A DNA stretch of 64,000 nt from Micromonospora coxensis (GCF_900090295.1 NZ_LT607753.1:5456001-5520000); one strand, 5' to 3'; shown: positions 23,860 through 32,180, numbered from the stretch's first letter. Program-made: numbers and translations. The notes: generated by a model from the sequence alone, not told the origin.

Positions 23860-24598
23860 CACCCCTGTCGTCGCACCCAGCACCGTGGTCCTCGTCTCCG
23901 GCGGGTCCCGGGGGCTGGGGCTGGCCATCGTCACCGACCTGCTCGCCGCCGGCGTGAAGGTGGCGGCGTTCGCCCGTACCGTCACGCCGGAGCTGGAGAA
24001 GCTGGCCGTCGAGCACCCCGACCGGGTGCACGTCGGCGCGGTCGACGTCACCGACCTGCCCGCCGTCCAGACGTTCGTACGGGAGGTGGAGCGGCGGCTC
24101 GGCCCGGTCGACGGGCTGGTCAACAACGCCGCCGTCGGGCAGGACTCGATGCACACGCACACCTCCACGACGGACGTCGCCCGGATCGTGGAGACCAACC
24201 TGACCGCGCCGTTGCAGCTCACCCGCCTGGTCGTGCGGCGGATGCTGGCGCAGGGGCGGCGCGGGCGGATCGTCAACGTCACCTCGATCTGCGCGCAGCG
24301 CGGCTTCCCCGGGCTGGTCGCGTACTCGGCCACCAAGGGGGGCATGGACGCGGCCACCCGCTCGCTGGCCCGGGAGCTGGGCGGCCGGATGCTGGTCAAC
24401 GCGGTCGCGCCGGGCTTCTTCGCCTCGGAGATGTCGGCCGTGCTGGGCAGCACCCAGCTCGACCAGATCGTCCGGCGCACGCCGACCGGCCACCTGACCG
24501 AGCCGGAGGAGGTGGTGCCGGTGGTGCGGATGCTGCTGCGCGAGCAGACCAACATCAACGGCCAGGTGATCGTGGTGGACGGTGCGGCCTCCGTCTGA
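23852..24598 (+). CDS. FabG-like short-chain dehydrogenase/reductase
   Basis: The 248-residue SDR has the NAD(P) motif SGGSRGLG at residues 16-23, VNNAAVG after strand 4, and the catalytic Ser145, Tyr158 and Lys162 (YSATK). It is closest in pattern to 3-oxoacyl-ACP reductases. Its ATG overlaps the ligase gene by 8 bases, so it likely acts on the ACP-bound acyl group, reducing a keto or oxidising a hydroxy acyl chain. No ketosynthase lies nearby, which argues against chain elongation. A sugar-modifying reductase is an alternative. Confidence 0.88.
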   Translation: MSDTPVVAPSTVVLVSGGSRGLGLAIVTDLLAAGVKVAAFARTVTPELEKLAVEHPDRVHVGAVDVTDLPAVQTFVREVERRLGPVDGLVNNAAVGQDSMHTHTSTTDVARIVETNLTAPLQLTRLVVRRMLAQGRRGRIVNVTSICAQRGFPGLVAYSATKGGMDAATRSLARELGGRMLVNAVAPGFFASEMSAVLGSTQLDQIVRRTPTGHLTEPEEVVPVVRMLLREQTNINGQVIVVDGAASV

Positions 24599-25178
24599 GC
24601 CGGCGCTCGCCGCGCGCCGGCCGGGTGCCGTCCCCGGGCCGGGGTCGGGAGTCGACATCGGCCCGGGTGCCATCGGCCCGGGGCCCATCGCGGAGCCGGG
24701 GCCGGGCGCCGCCGCCGGCCCCGCCGGGCCCATCGACCCCGCCACCGCCGGCCCGGCGTCGACGGCCGCCGCCGGCCGCCTGGCCGTCTCCGGTACGCGT
24801 CCGGTGCCGGCCCTGCTGGGCGCCGCCGAACGGCACCTGCGCGTCGGCACGCCGGCCGAGCTGGCGTACGCGGTGACCCGCAGCCACCTCGACGACGGAC
24901 GCTGCGTCGGCTGGTACGGCCCGGCCGCGCCGGGCTGGCGGGTGGCGATCGACGCCGAGCGGGCGGACGCGGAGATCCCGCCGGCGCTGGCCCGGCGCTT
25001 CGGGCCGGCCGACTTCTGGGCCCGGTGGACCCGTGCGGAGAGCCTCTGCAAGTTGGCCGCCGTGCCGGTGGCGGCCTGGTGGCGGCGGCACGGGTTGGCC
25101 GTACCCCCGGACACCCCGGCGGTGTGGCGGACGCTGCGCGTCGACGACCTGGTGGTGACGGTGGCCTTCGCCCCGTGA
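24582..25178 (+). CDS. 4'-phosphopantetheinyl transferase-like protein
   Basis: The 198-residue product carries the phosphopantetheinyl transferase signatures in a compact form: Asp124 and Glu126 in VAIDAERA (metal ligands) and Trp149 to Lys157 in WTRAESLCK (the WxxKEAxxK-type motif, with Glu153 and Lys157). Such enzymes convert apo-ACP to holo-ACP using CoA. The first 65 residues are a Pro/Gly/Ala-rich low-complexity stretch, so translation could start further downstream. The GTG at 24582 overlaps the reductase gene by 17 bases. Being last in the ACP operon strongly suggests it activates that ACP. Overall similarity to known PPTases is limited to motifs. Confidence 0.72.
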   Translation: MRPPSEPALAARRPGAVPGPGSGVDIGPGAIGPGPIAEPGPGAAAGPAGPIDPATAGPASTAAAGRLAVSGTRPVPALLGAAERHLRVGTPAELAYAVTRSHLDDGRCVGWYGPAAPGWRVAIDAERADAEIPPALARRFGPADFWARWTRAESLCKLAAVPVAAWWRRHGLAVPPDTPAVWRTLRVDDLVVTVAFAP

Positions 25179-25179
25179 G

Positions 25180-25218
25180 GCGCCGTCGGGCCCGCGGTGC
25201 GAGCGGGCCCGACGGCGC
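25180..25218. terminator. Bidirectional terminator between the ACP operon and pseI
   Basis: A perfect 16-bp stem (GCGCCGTCGGGCCCGC and its complement) with a 7-base loop lies between the two convergent stop codons at 25178 and 25222. Confidence 0.85.
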
Positions 25219-25221
25219 TGT

Positions 25222-26274
25222 TCAGATCAGGTCCCAGCCCAGCGGGGTGCCGCGCGGGACGTCGACGGTGAAGGTACGACCGAGCACCGTGTCGATCTGC
25301 GCCGGCGGCAGGCCACCGGCCGGGCGGATCGAGCGGACGTTGCGCGCGGTCACCGGGTCGCCGGCCCGGACGTCCTCGACGACCCAGAGCGACCGGCGGA
25401 AGCGCAGTCCCTCCCGCTCGGCCGGGGTCGGGCCGACCCGGGTGCCGCCGAGCGCCGCGTGCGCCCGCTCCGACTCCACGACCAGGGCGGCCAGCTCCGC
25501 CGGGTCCAGTGAGAAGTCCGAGTCCACCCCGCCGTCGGCGCGGTCCAGCGTCACGTGCTTCTCGATGAAGCAGGCGCCCAGCGCCACCGAGGCGACCGGC
25601 ACCCCGATCCCCGGGGTGTGGTCGGACAGGCCCACCGGCACGCCGAACAGGTCGGCCAGCACCGGGATCCGGCGCAGGTTGCTGTCCGCCGGCGGCGCCG
25701 GGTAGGAGGCGGTGCAGGCCAGCAGGACGATGCCACCCGCGCCGGCCTCCCGCGCGGTGCGCACCGCCGCGTCGATCTCGGCGACCGTCGCCATCCCGGT
25801 GGAGATCACCAGCGGCTTGCCGGTGCCGGCCACCAGCCGGATCAGCGGCAGGTCGACCAGCTCCGACGAGGCGATCTTGTACGCCGGCGCGTCCAGCTCC
25901 TCCAGCAGGTCGACGGCCGTCGGGTCGAACGGCGACGAGAAGACGGTCAACCCGCGCTCGCGGGCCCGCGCGAAGATCGGCCCGTGCCACTCGTACGGGG
26001 TGTGCGCCTTCTCGTAGAGGCGGTACAGGTTCTGCCCGCCCCACAGCTCGTGCCCGCCGGAGATGCGGAAGGCGGGCGTGTCGACGTCGATGGTGATCGT
26101 GTCCGGCCGGTACGTCTGCAGCTTCAGCGCGTGGGCGCCGCTGGCGGCGACGGCGTCCACGATCGCCAGCGCCCGGTCCAGGTCCCCGTTGTGGTTGCCG
26201 GACATCTCGGCGACCACGAACGGTCGCTCCCCGCCTCCGACGAGGTGTGGTCCGATCTTCACTGTCGACGTCAT
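25222..26274 (-). CDS. pseI: Pseudaminic acid synthase (NeuB family)
   Basis: This 350-residue enzyme condenses 2,4-diacylamino-2,4,6-trideoxy-altrose with phosphoenolpyruvate to form pseudaminic acid. The TIM-barrel part shows VVAEMSGNHNGDLDRAL, ALKLQTYRPDTIT and ISTGMAT, then LSDHTPGIGVPVASVALGA and FIEKHVTLDR with metal- and PEP-binding residues. An antifreeze-like SAF domain occupies the last 60 residues (RSIRPAGGLPP). The EMSGNHNG and DTITIDV pattern favours PseI over sialic or legionaminic acid synthases. ATG at 26274 follows GAGG. It sits away from the main pse operon, on the other side of the ACP operon. Confidence 0.93.
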   Translation of the reverse strand: MTSTVKIGPHLVGGGERPFVVAEMSGNHNGDLDRALAIVDAVAASGAHALKLQTYRPDTITIDVDTPAFRISGGHELWGGQNLYRLYEKAHTPYEWHGPIFARARERGLTVFSSPFDPTAVDLLEELDAPAYKIASSELVDLPLIRLVAGTGKPLVISTGMATVAEIDAAVRTAREAGAGGIVLLACTASYPAPPADSNLRRIPVLADLFGVPVGLSDHTPGIGVPVASVALGACFIEKHVTLDRADGGVDSDFSLDPAELAALVVESERAHAALGGTRVGPTPAEREGLRFRRSLWVVEDVRAGDPVTARNVRSIRPAGGLPPAQIDTVLGRTFTVDVPRGTPLGWDLI

Positions 26275-26356
26275 GCCCGACCTCTGTTCGCTGTGCGTCC
26301 GCGCCGGGGCGCGGTCCTACCGGTGCCGTCCGGGGACGACGGGAAAACCAGGGCGT

Positions 26357-26378
26357 CGGGAGCCGGTCCGGCTCCCGG
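26357..26378 (-). terminator. Possible terminator after the GT2 gene
   Basis: An 8-bp stem (CGGGAGCC with GGCTCCCG) lies 20-40 bases beyond the stop of the leftward GT2 gene and before the pseI start. It is modest in length, so assignment is tentative. Confidence 0.45.
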
Positions 26379-26398
26379 CGTCGGGGTGCGCCGACGGG

Positions 26399-27520
26399 TC
26401 ACCGCGTGGGGCGGGTGGCCGGTGCGTCCGGCCGGGTCGCCGGGGTGGCTTCCGGGGTGGGCGGCTGCGCCGTGCTCGCGGGGGCGGCGGCGCTCGCCCG
26501 CCGGGCCGCGCCGGCCAGCCGGTGGGCCCGCCGCAGCGCCGCGTACGCGAGGTAGCTGTTCCGGCCGACCAGCCGGTGCTTGAGCCCCGCCACCCCGCCC
26601 GGGAGCGGGTAGCCGCCCTCCGGCAGGTGCTTACGGTACTGCTCGGCCACCCGGCGGAAGAAGTCCCGGCGCAGGTGCGGGTGCAGCCGGTCGTCGTTGC
26701 CCACCACGACCAGCATGTGGTTGACCATCAGCCCGAACAGCTCGGCGTGCAGCCGCGGGTCCGGGTGCCGCCGCCGGACCCAGTCGAGCAGCCGGTCGTA
26801 CTGGTCGAAGGCGTCGAAGTGCCGGCCGCTGCGGGTGGAGGTGATCGCGCCCTGCCGACCCTGCCGGTAGAGGTAGCAGACCCGGTCCAGCACGGAGATC
26901 TTCTCCGCGCCGATCAGCAGTGGGTGGCTGAACGGGATGTCCTCGTACCAGCCCGGGTGGAAGCGCAGCTCCAGCTCGTCCAGGAAGGCCCGGCGGACCA
27001 CCTTGTTCCACGCGGTGTGCTGCACCCGCAGCAGTTGCGGCCGGTCGGCCAGCCGCACCACGTCCGGCGTCCCGCGCAGCAGCGGGCTGCTCGCGTCGAC
27101 CTCCCGCCGGCCGTCCTCGTGCACCCGCAGGTGATCCAGGAGCAGCACGTCGGGGTGGTGCGCGCGCAGCCGGTCCAGCACGGCGGGCAGCGTGCCGGAG
27201 GGCAGCCAGTCGTCACTGTCGACGAACCAGACGTACTCCCCGGCGGCCACCTCCAGGCCGGCGTTGCGGGCGGGGCCGAGGCCGACGTTGCTGCTCAGGT
27301 GCACCGTGCGGACCCCGGGGTGGGTGGCGGCGTACGCGCGCAGCAGCTCACCGCAGCGGTCCGGCGAGGCGTCGTCGACGGCGACGATCTCGACCGCGTC
27401 CCGCTCACCCGCCGGGACGTCCGTGCGGATCGAGTCGAGGCACTGGTGCAGGTACGCCTCGACCCCGTGGACGGGCACGACGACGCTGAGCAGCGGGACG
27501 GGCGCGGGCTGGTTGACCAC
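26399..27520 (-). CDS. Glycosyltransferase family 2
   Basis: The protein of about 373 residues is a GT-A transferase: LSVVVPVHGVEAYLHQCLDSI at the amino end, an EIVAVDDASPD nucleotide site, the helix NVGLGPARNAGLEVA and FVDSDDWL as the DXD motif. A middle ED acid pair lies in GWYEDIPF. The pattern is that of capsule and teichoic acid glycosyl/glycerophosphotransferases of the TagA/CsbB-like GT2 group. Start is either GTG at 27520 or GTG at 27538; the former is better spaced from a purine stretch. It shares an upstream CGTTAACC motif with pseB, suggesting co-expression. Donor unknown. The proline/alanine-rich tail is poorly conserved. Confidence 0.85.
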   Translation of the reverse strand: MVNQPAPVPLLSVVVPVHGVEAYLHQCLDSIRTDVPAGERDAVEIVAVDDASPDRCGELLRAYAATHPGVRTVHLSSNVGLGPARNAGLEVAAGEYVWFVDSDDWLPSGTLPAVLDRLRAHHPDVLLLDHLRVHEDGRREVDASSPLLRGTPDVVRLADRPQLLRVQHTAWNKVVRRAFLDELELRFHPGWYEDIPFSHPLLIGAEKISVLDRVCYLYRQGRQGAITSTRSGRHFDAFDQYDRLLDWVRRRHPDPRLHAELFGLMVNHMLVVVGNDDRLHPHLRRDFFRRVAEQYRKHLPEGGYPLPGGVAGLKHRLVGRNSYLAYAALRRAHRLAGAARRASAAAPASTAQPPTPEATPATRPDAPATRPTR

Positions 27521-27602
27521 GCCGCCACCCTGGTGCACCCGGGTGGACGGGCACGGAACCTGACGTATCCGGCAGAGATGGCTTCACTGAACAGCGTCCG
27601 GC

Positions 27603-27615
27603 CGGCAGGTTAACG
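27603..27615 (-). promoter_or_regulatory. CGTTAACCTGCCG motif upstream of the GT2 gene
   Basis: This motif matches the one upstream of pseB at 12 of 13 positions, in the same orientation relative to its gene. It lies 83 bases before the chosen GTG at 27520. Function is unknown; a shared regulator site is possible. Confidence 0.4.
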
Positions 27616-27782
27616 ACCCGTCCGCACGGCGTGTCCCGGCATGTGGGAAGTGGCGGATCCGACCATCCCGGCGATCAGCAGGGCGAACACGGCTGGTGAC
27701 CCACCGTCGACGGGATGGGGCGGCGGGACGATCGTCAAACATGGATGATCGTGAAAATTGTCGACCTCGATGGAGGTAGCAC

Positions 27783-28541
27783 ATGGCACGGGGGATCTCC
27801 TTGCACCGCACCCGGGGGCGGTGGGCGCGCGCGCTCGTCGCGCTGCTCGCCGGGCTGTCGCTCACCGCGGGGCTCACCGGGCCGGCCTCGGCCGCGCCGC
27901 AGCCCATCGTCGGCGGCGAGCTCCAGTCCGACGCGGACGGCCTGGCCGCCCTGATGGTGGACGGCCGCTACCAGTGCAGCGGCTCGATCGTCAGCAACTA
28001 CTGGGTGCTGACCGCGAAGCACTGCCTGTACGACGGCAACGGCCGGATCGCGGACTCCCGCCTCTCGGTCCGGGTCAAGAGCATCTACTGGAACAGCGGG
28101 GGCGGCGTCGTCTACATCTCCACCTCGCGGGTGCGGACCAGCCACGACATCGCCATGCTCAAGCTGAACCGGTCGGCCAACGCCCAGCCGGTGCGGCTGC
28201 CCACCGCCACCACCAAGGTCGGCGCCACCACCTACGTCTTCGGCTGGGGTCGTACCTGCGCCGGCTGCGCCCCGTCGACCACCCTTCGACGGGCGACCCA
28301 GTACGTGCAGTCGATCGACGACACCGACTACTACGGCGGCCGGGGCATCCGGACCACGGGCCTCAACGGTGACGTCTGCTTCGGTGACTCGGGCGGCCCG
28401 CTGTTCAAGCTGGTCGACGGGCTGCGCTACCAGGTGGGCGTGCTGTCGGCGGTCAACAGTGCCAACTGCGACAACCAGGCCTTCTACGCGACCGTCCCGG
28501 AGAGCCGGGACTGGATCCTCAACGTGATGGCCACCGTCTGA
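27783..28541 (+). CDS. Secreted trypsin-like serine protease (S1 family)
   Basis: The 252-residue precursor has an Arg-rich amino end, a hydrophobic signal segment and a cleavage region near GPASAAPQ, followed by IVGGE, the mature amino terminus typical of activated trypsins. The catalytic triad is His80 (TAKHC), Asp122 (SHDIAML) and Ser203 (GDSGGP). Cysteine pairs are placed for chymotrypsin-fold disulfides. GGAGG lies seven bases before the ATG. It is probably exported and active outside the cell. The neighbouring genes do not suggest a specific substrate. Confidence 0.93.
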   Translation: MARGISLHRTRGRWARALVALLAGLSLTAGLTGPASAAPQPIVGGELQSDADGLAALMVDGRYQCSGSIVSNYWVLTAKHCLYDGNGRIADSRLSVRVKSIYWNSGGGVVYISTSRVRTSHDIAMLKLNRSANAQPVRLPTATTKVGATTYVFGWGRTCAGCAPSTTLRRATQYVQSIDDTDYYGGRGIRTTGLNGDVCFGDSGGPLFKLVDGLRYQVGVLSAVNSANCDNQAFYATVPESRDWILNVMATV

Positions 28542-28714
28542 TCCGCACCGCCGTACGCGGGTCGGCCTCCGAGCGCGGGGGCCGGCCCGTCGGCGTACCG
28601 GAGCGATGTGCCCGCCCGTGACGAGCGGGTAGGGTGCCCGGCGGCGGTCCCCACCCGGGACCGTGGTGGACGTCGTCCTGGCCGTGGCGACGACGCGGCC
28701 GAGGAGGGACGTAG

Positions 28715-30097
28715 GTGTTGTTGATCCGTGCCGACGGCGGCGCCCCCGCCGCCACCGTGCCGGCGAGCCGGTTGCCGTCGCTGACCGGGCTGCGCTGGGT
28801 GGCCGCGATGCTGGTCTTCGGCTACCACGCCGGCACCATGCGGATCGTCGGCGACCCCGACGCCAAGGCGGTGGTCGACGGGCTGTTCACCCTCGGGCTG
28901 TCCGGGGTGCAGTTCTTCTTCATCCTCAGCGGCTTCGTGCTGGTCTGGTCGGCCCGCGACGGCGAGCGGCGGCGCGACTTCTGGCGGCGGCGGCTCGCCA
29001 AGATCTACCCGAACCATGTGCTGACCTGGGCGGCGGCCCTGCTGGTGATGTGGTGGTTCGCCGACCCGGTGGTGCCCCGCGCGGCCCTGGAGAACCTCTT
29101 CCTCGTGCAGGCGTGGGACCCGACGCCGGGCTACTTCTACAGCATCAACTCGGTGAGCTGGTCGCTCTCCTGCGAGCTGTTCTTCTACCTCTGCCTGCCG
29201 CTGGTGCTGCCGGCGCTGCGCCGGGCCCCCGCCGGCCTGCTCTGGGCGGTGGTGGTGGCGGTGCCGCTGGTGATCGTGGCGCTCTGGCCGGGGCAGCTCC
29301 TGGTGCCGAAGGAGAGCACCTGGTGGTTCACCCAGATCTTCCCGCTGGTCCGCTCGACCGAGTTCTGGCTGGGCGTGGCCGCCGCCGAGCTGCTGCGGCG
29401 CGGCCGGTGGCGCGGGCCGGCGCTGCCGCTGGCCAGCGTCATCTTCGTGGCCACCTGGGTGGTCGCGGGGCAGTGGATCCGGGCCGAACTGTGGGCGGCC
29501 ATCCTCTCCGCCGCGTACGTCCTGGTGATCGCCGCCGCCGCGGACGCCGACGTGCGCGGCCGGCGCTCGCCGTGGCGGCATCCCCGGCTGGTCTGGCTCG
29601 GTGAGGTGTCCTTCGCCTTCTACCTGGTGCACGTGCTGGTGATGGTCACCGTGCTGCGGGCCGCCGGGTACCTCGGGGTCGGGCTGCCCGGCTGGTGGGG
29701 GCCGCTGGTGGTGCTCGGCTTCCTGGCGGTCAACCTGCTGCTCGCCGGGCTGATGCACCGCTGGGTCGAGACGCCGATGATGCGCCGCCTCGCGCCCCGC
29801 CGCCGCCCGGCTCCCGCCGGCCCGCCGGCCACTGTCGCCCCCGCCGGGTCGCCGGACGGGGTCGTCTCCGCCGGGTCGCCGGACCCGGTCGTCTCCGCCG
29901 GGTCGCCGGCCACCGTCGCTCTCGGTGGTCCGTCGCCCGCCGCCGTCGCCGGTCCGGGCGGCGCCGCGATGCCGGCCGCGCGGGAGGACGCCACCGCCCG
30001 GCCCCGGTCCGTGCCCGCCCCGTCGCCGCGTCCGGCCGCCGGCGAGTCGTCCGCCGGCCGACCCGTCGAGTACGCGCACCGGCGCGACCCGGCCTGA
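28715..30097 (+). CDS. Membrane acyltransferase family 3 (OatA/exopolysaccharide type)
   Basis: This 460-residue integral membrane protein has about ten helices with the acyltransferase-3 landmarks: LPSLTGLRWVAAMLVFGYHAG with the catalytic His, FFFILSGFVLVWS, and RRRLAKIYPNH. Such enzymes O-acetylate or O-acylate surface polysaccharides or peptidoglycan. A cytoplasmic or extracytoplasmic tail of about 85 residues is Pro/Ala/Gly/Ser-rich with a repeated AGSPD-VVS unit (three copies, coding DNA repeat near 29840-29920). The GTG start at 28715 has AGGAGG eight bases upstream. Nearness to the Pse genes makes glycan O-acylation plausible. Substrate unknown. Confidence 0.87.
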   Translation: MLLIRADGGAPAATVPASRLPSLTGLRWVAAMLVFGYHAGTMRIVGDPDAKAVVDGLFTLGLSGVQFFFILSGFVLVWSARDGERRRDFWRRRLAKIYPNHVLTWAAALLVMWWFADPVVPRAALENLFLVQAWDPTPGYFYSINSVSWSLSCELFFYLCLPLVLPALRRAPAGLLWAVVVAVPLVIVALWPGQLLVPKESTWWFTQIFPLVRSTEFWLGVAAAELLRRGRWRGPALPLASVIFVATWVVAGQWIRAELWAAILSAAYVLVIAAAADADVRGRRSPWRHPRLVWLGEVSFAFYLVHVLVMVTVLRAAGYLGVGLPGWWGPLVVLGFLAVNLLLAGLMHRWVETPMMRRLAPRRRPAPAGPPATVAPAGSPDGVVSAGSPDPVVSAGSPATVALGGPSPAAVAGPGGAAMPAAREDATARPRSVPAPSPRPAAGESSAGRPVEYAHRRDPA

Positions 30098-30378
30098 ACG
30101 GTGTCCACGGTGGCCGGTGCGGCCGCCGTGGCCCACCGTCACCCGCAGCGCCCGCCGCGCGGCCCGCGCGCCGCGACCGCCCGCCGGGGGCCGACCGACG
30201 GGCACCGTCCGGACTGCTCGCCGTCGGCATCCGCCCGGTCGGCAACCGCTTGGCGCGCCGACCGCGCCCGGTGGCTCCCCACGCCCGTGCCACGCCGGCC
30301 GCCGCGCCAGGGTCGTCGAGGTGCCACGACACGCCCGGCGGCGCTGCGCGCCGGTGGCATCGGCGGTAGCGTGGGGCC

Positions 30379-30840
30379 GTGCTCCCGGTCGCGCTCACCA
30401 GTCCTCTGTGGTGGGTCGCGTGCTGGAGTTCCCGCCTGCTGACCGGCCTCGCCGTGGCCGTCGCGCTCTCCCTCGGCGGCTCCGTCGTACCGGACGAGGT
30501 GCCCCAGCGGTCCGCCGTGGTCCCGTCCGCCCCCGCGTTCCTCGCCGGCCCGCCGTCGTCCGCGTCCGGCTTCCGTGCCGGCCCGCCGCCGTCCGCCGAC
30601 CGGGTGGTTCCCGCCCGGCCCGCCGTCGTGACCGCCGGGTGCGCGTCGCCGGTCGTCGCGCCCGCCGGGAGCGTCCCGGGTGCGCCGGAGGCCCTCGCCG
30701 ACGCCCCGCCGGCCGCGCCCTGCGCCGCCGAGGCGGCCGTCGCGCCGGACGCCCTGCCCGCCCCGCGGCCCGACGCGCCGCCCGTCCCGAGCGGGCCGAC
30801 CCCGTCCGGGGCCGGCCCGCGCGCCCCGCCCGCCGGCTGA
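30379..30840 (+). CDS. Hypothetical Pro/Ala-rich membrane-anchored protein
   Basis: The reading frame predicts 153 residues: a hydrophobic amino end (SPLWWVACWSSRLLTGLAVA) resembling a signal anchor, then a Pro/Ala/Val-rich low-complexity tail. It has no recognisable domain. Support for a real gene is the TAGCGT -10-like box at 30367-30372, six bases before the GTG, fitting a leaderless transcript. The composition could equally be noncoding high-GC sequence, so confidence is low. The 281 bases between 30098 and 30378 show no other gene. Confidence 0.4.
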   Translation: MLPVALTSPLWWVACWSSRLLTGLAVAVALSLGGSVVPDEVPQRSAVVPSAPAFLAGPPSSASGFRAGPPPSADRVVPARPAVVTAGCASPVVAPAGSVPGAPEALADAPPAAPCAAEAAVAPDALPAPRPDAPPVPSGPTPSGAGPRAPPAG

Positions 30841-30966
30841 CCGCCGCGCGGGGGCGACCCGCGACCACGCTCTCCGACCTCACCCCCCGTACGCGCCCCT
30901 GGCCCTCTCGTCCGTGGCGCGTGCGGGCTCCTCTTCCGCGTCCCGCTCCCCGGGAGGTGCCGCACC

Positions 30967-31734
30967 GTGAACACCGTCCTCTACCAGTTCCTGATCGAGG
31001 TCCCGACCGCCGCCGCCATCTGGTCGGCGCTGCTCGTGCTCGCCCTGACCGTGCTCACCGTGCTGGTGGCCCGCCCCGAGCGGGACCGCCCGGCCGAGGA
31101 GGCGACGCCCGGCGGGCCGACCCCGGCCGAGGCCGCCGTCGACGCGGCCGACCTGCGCCGGTACGCCGAGGAGGTCGCCGTCGCCGCGTCCGGCGCGGCG
31201 CAGACCGCCCGCCGCCGGCGCGAGGTGTGGCTGGCCGCCCAGGAGGAGGTGGACCGGGCCTGGTCGGCGTACGACGAGGCGGAGGCCGCCGCCCGCCGGT
31301 TCGCCGTCGCCAACGCGCTGCCCACCCCGCGCACCCCGCGTACCCCGGCCGAGTACGCCGCCCGGGAGCGCTGGCTGCACCAGGCGGCGGTGGCCGCCCA
31401 CTGGCGGGGCGAACTGCCGGTGGAGCGGCTGCGGGACGTCTTCGCCCACCGCGACGGCTGGGATCCCCGGCGGCACCCGGTCGAGCAGGAGGTGCTGCTC
31501 GCCCGGGCGGTACGCGACAGCCGGCGGGACGCCTACCGGCGGGCGGCCGCCCGGGAGCGGTCGGCCTGGCGCGACGCCGAACTGGCGGCCGACGCCGCCC
31601 GTGCCCTCGCCGTCGAGGCGTACGCGGCGGCGCAGCGGTCGCGCCCCGGCCGGGCGCCCGCCGCGTCCCGGGCCGCCGCGACGGCGCCGCGCGCGGCCTC
31701 GGCGGCACGGTGGCGACCGGCCCGGGTCGGGTGA
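30967..31734 (+). CDS. Conserved-looking membrane-anchored coiled-coil protein
   Basis: The 255-residue protein has one clear amino-terminal transmembrane helix (residues about 15-36, AAAIWSALLVLALTVLTVLV) followed by a long Ala/Arg/Glu-rich helical region with heptad-like spacing (LRRYAEEVAVAAS and similar). The end is basic. GGGAGG lies a few bases upstream of the GTG. I do not recognise a family. It may be a small envelope-associated protein; function is not evident. Confidence 0.65.
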   Translation: MNTVLYQFLIEVPTAAAIWSALLVLALTVLTVLVARPERDRPAEEATPGGPTPAEAAVDAADLRRYAEEVAVAASGAAQTARRRREVWLAAQEEVDRAWSAYDEAEAAARRFAVANALPTPRTPRTPAEYAARERWLHQAAVAAHWRGELPVERLRDVFAHRDGWDPRRHPVEQEVLLARAVRDSRRDAYRRAAARERSAWRDAELAADAARALAVEAYAAAQRSRPGRAPAASRAAATAPRAASAARWRPARVG

Positions 31735-32019
31735 GCGGCGGACCGCGCCGAAATCGTTACCGGGATTTCGGTGAGCCCGGTCACGGCCGGCGGGAACCGG
31801 ACGTGCGTGACAGGGCGTGACAGTGGTGGCGGCGAATCGGGGACGTGTCGCCACGGCTGTCCGGTTGTCGCCCGTCGGTTCCCGGAAAACCGCTCGTCCC
31901 ATTGAGTGACGTCAGTGTGCGACTGCCCCGGAAATTGCTCGCCTTGATCACGTTTACGCAGCTCGCAGCGCTTGGCGCGGCGCATACCGGCCAGTAGTGT
32001 CACCTCGGTCCGGCGCGGT

Positions 32020-32180
32020 TCCCGATCGCACAAGGCGACGCCGTGTCGACCCGCTCAATCGTGGATTCCACGAACCGGGGACCCATGCACCACTGGGGTG
32101 AATCCGCGGGCCACGGCCCGTGGTAGGGCGATCTTCCCGCCCGAATCCGTCAGCTAACCCGGTCGGCGGCATCGGAAGGA
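32020..32180 (+). ncRNA. c-di-AMP riboswitch (ydaO/yuaA class)
   Basis: The segment shows the conserved landmarks of the ydaO class: GAACCGGGGACCCA, GGGGTGAATCCGC, GTAGGGCGA, TTCCCGCCCGAATCCG and CAGCTAACCCGGTCGGCG, with complementary ends near TTCCCGAT and ATCGGAA closing the aptamer. In actinobacteria this class is found ahead of cell-wall hydrolases and secreted peptidases and lowers expression when c-di-AMP binds. The gene that follows encodes a secreted C39 peptidase. Boundaries are approximate. The class call rests on motif recognition; no covariance search was run. Confidence 0.87.

Noticed and set aside
22355..25178. A small polyketide or nonribosomal peptide cluster
   Set aside because: An ACP, ligase and PPTase are present but there is no ketosynthase, acyltransferase, condensation or thioesterase domain; the flanking genes are sugar genes.
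29730..30974. Leftward open frame of 414 codons over the acyltransferase tail
   Set aside because: Composition is Arg/Pro/Gly-rich without structure; it overlaps clear sense-strand coding and low-complexity sequence.
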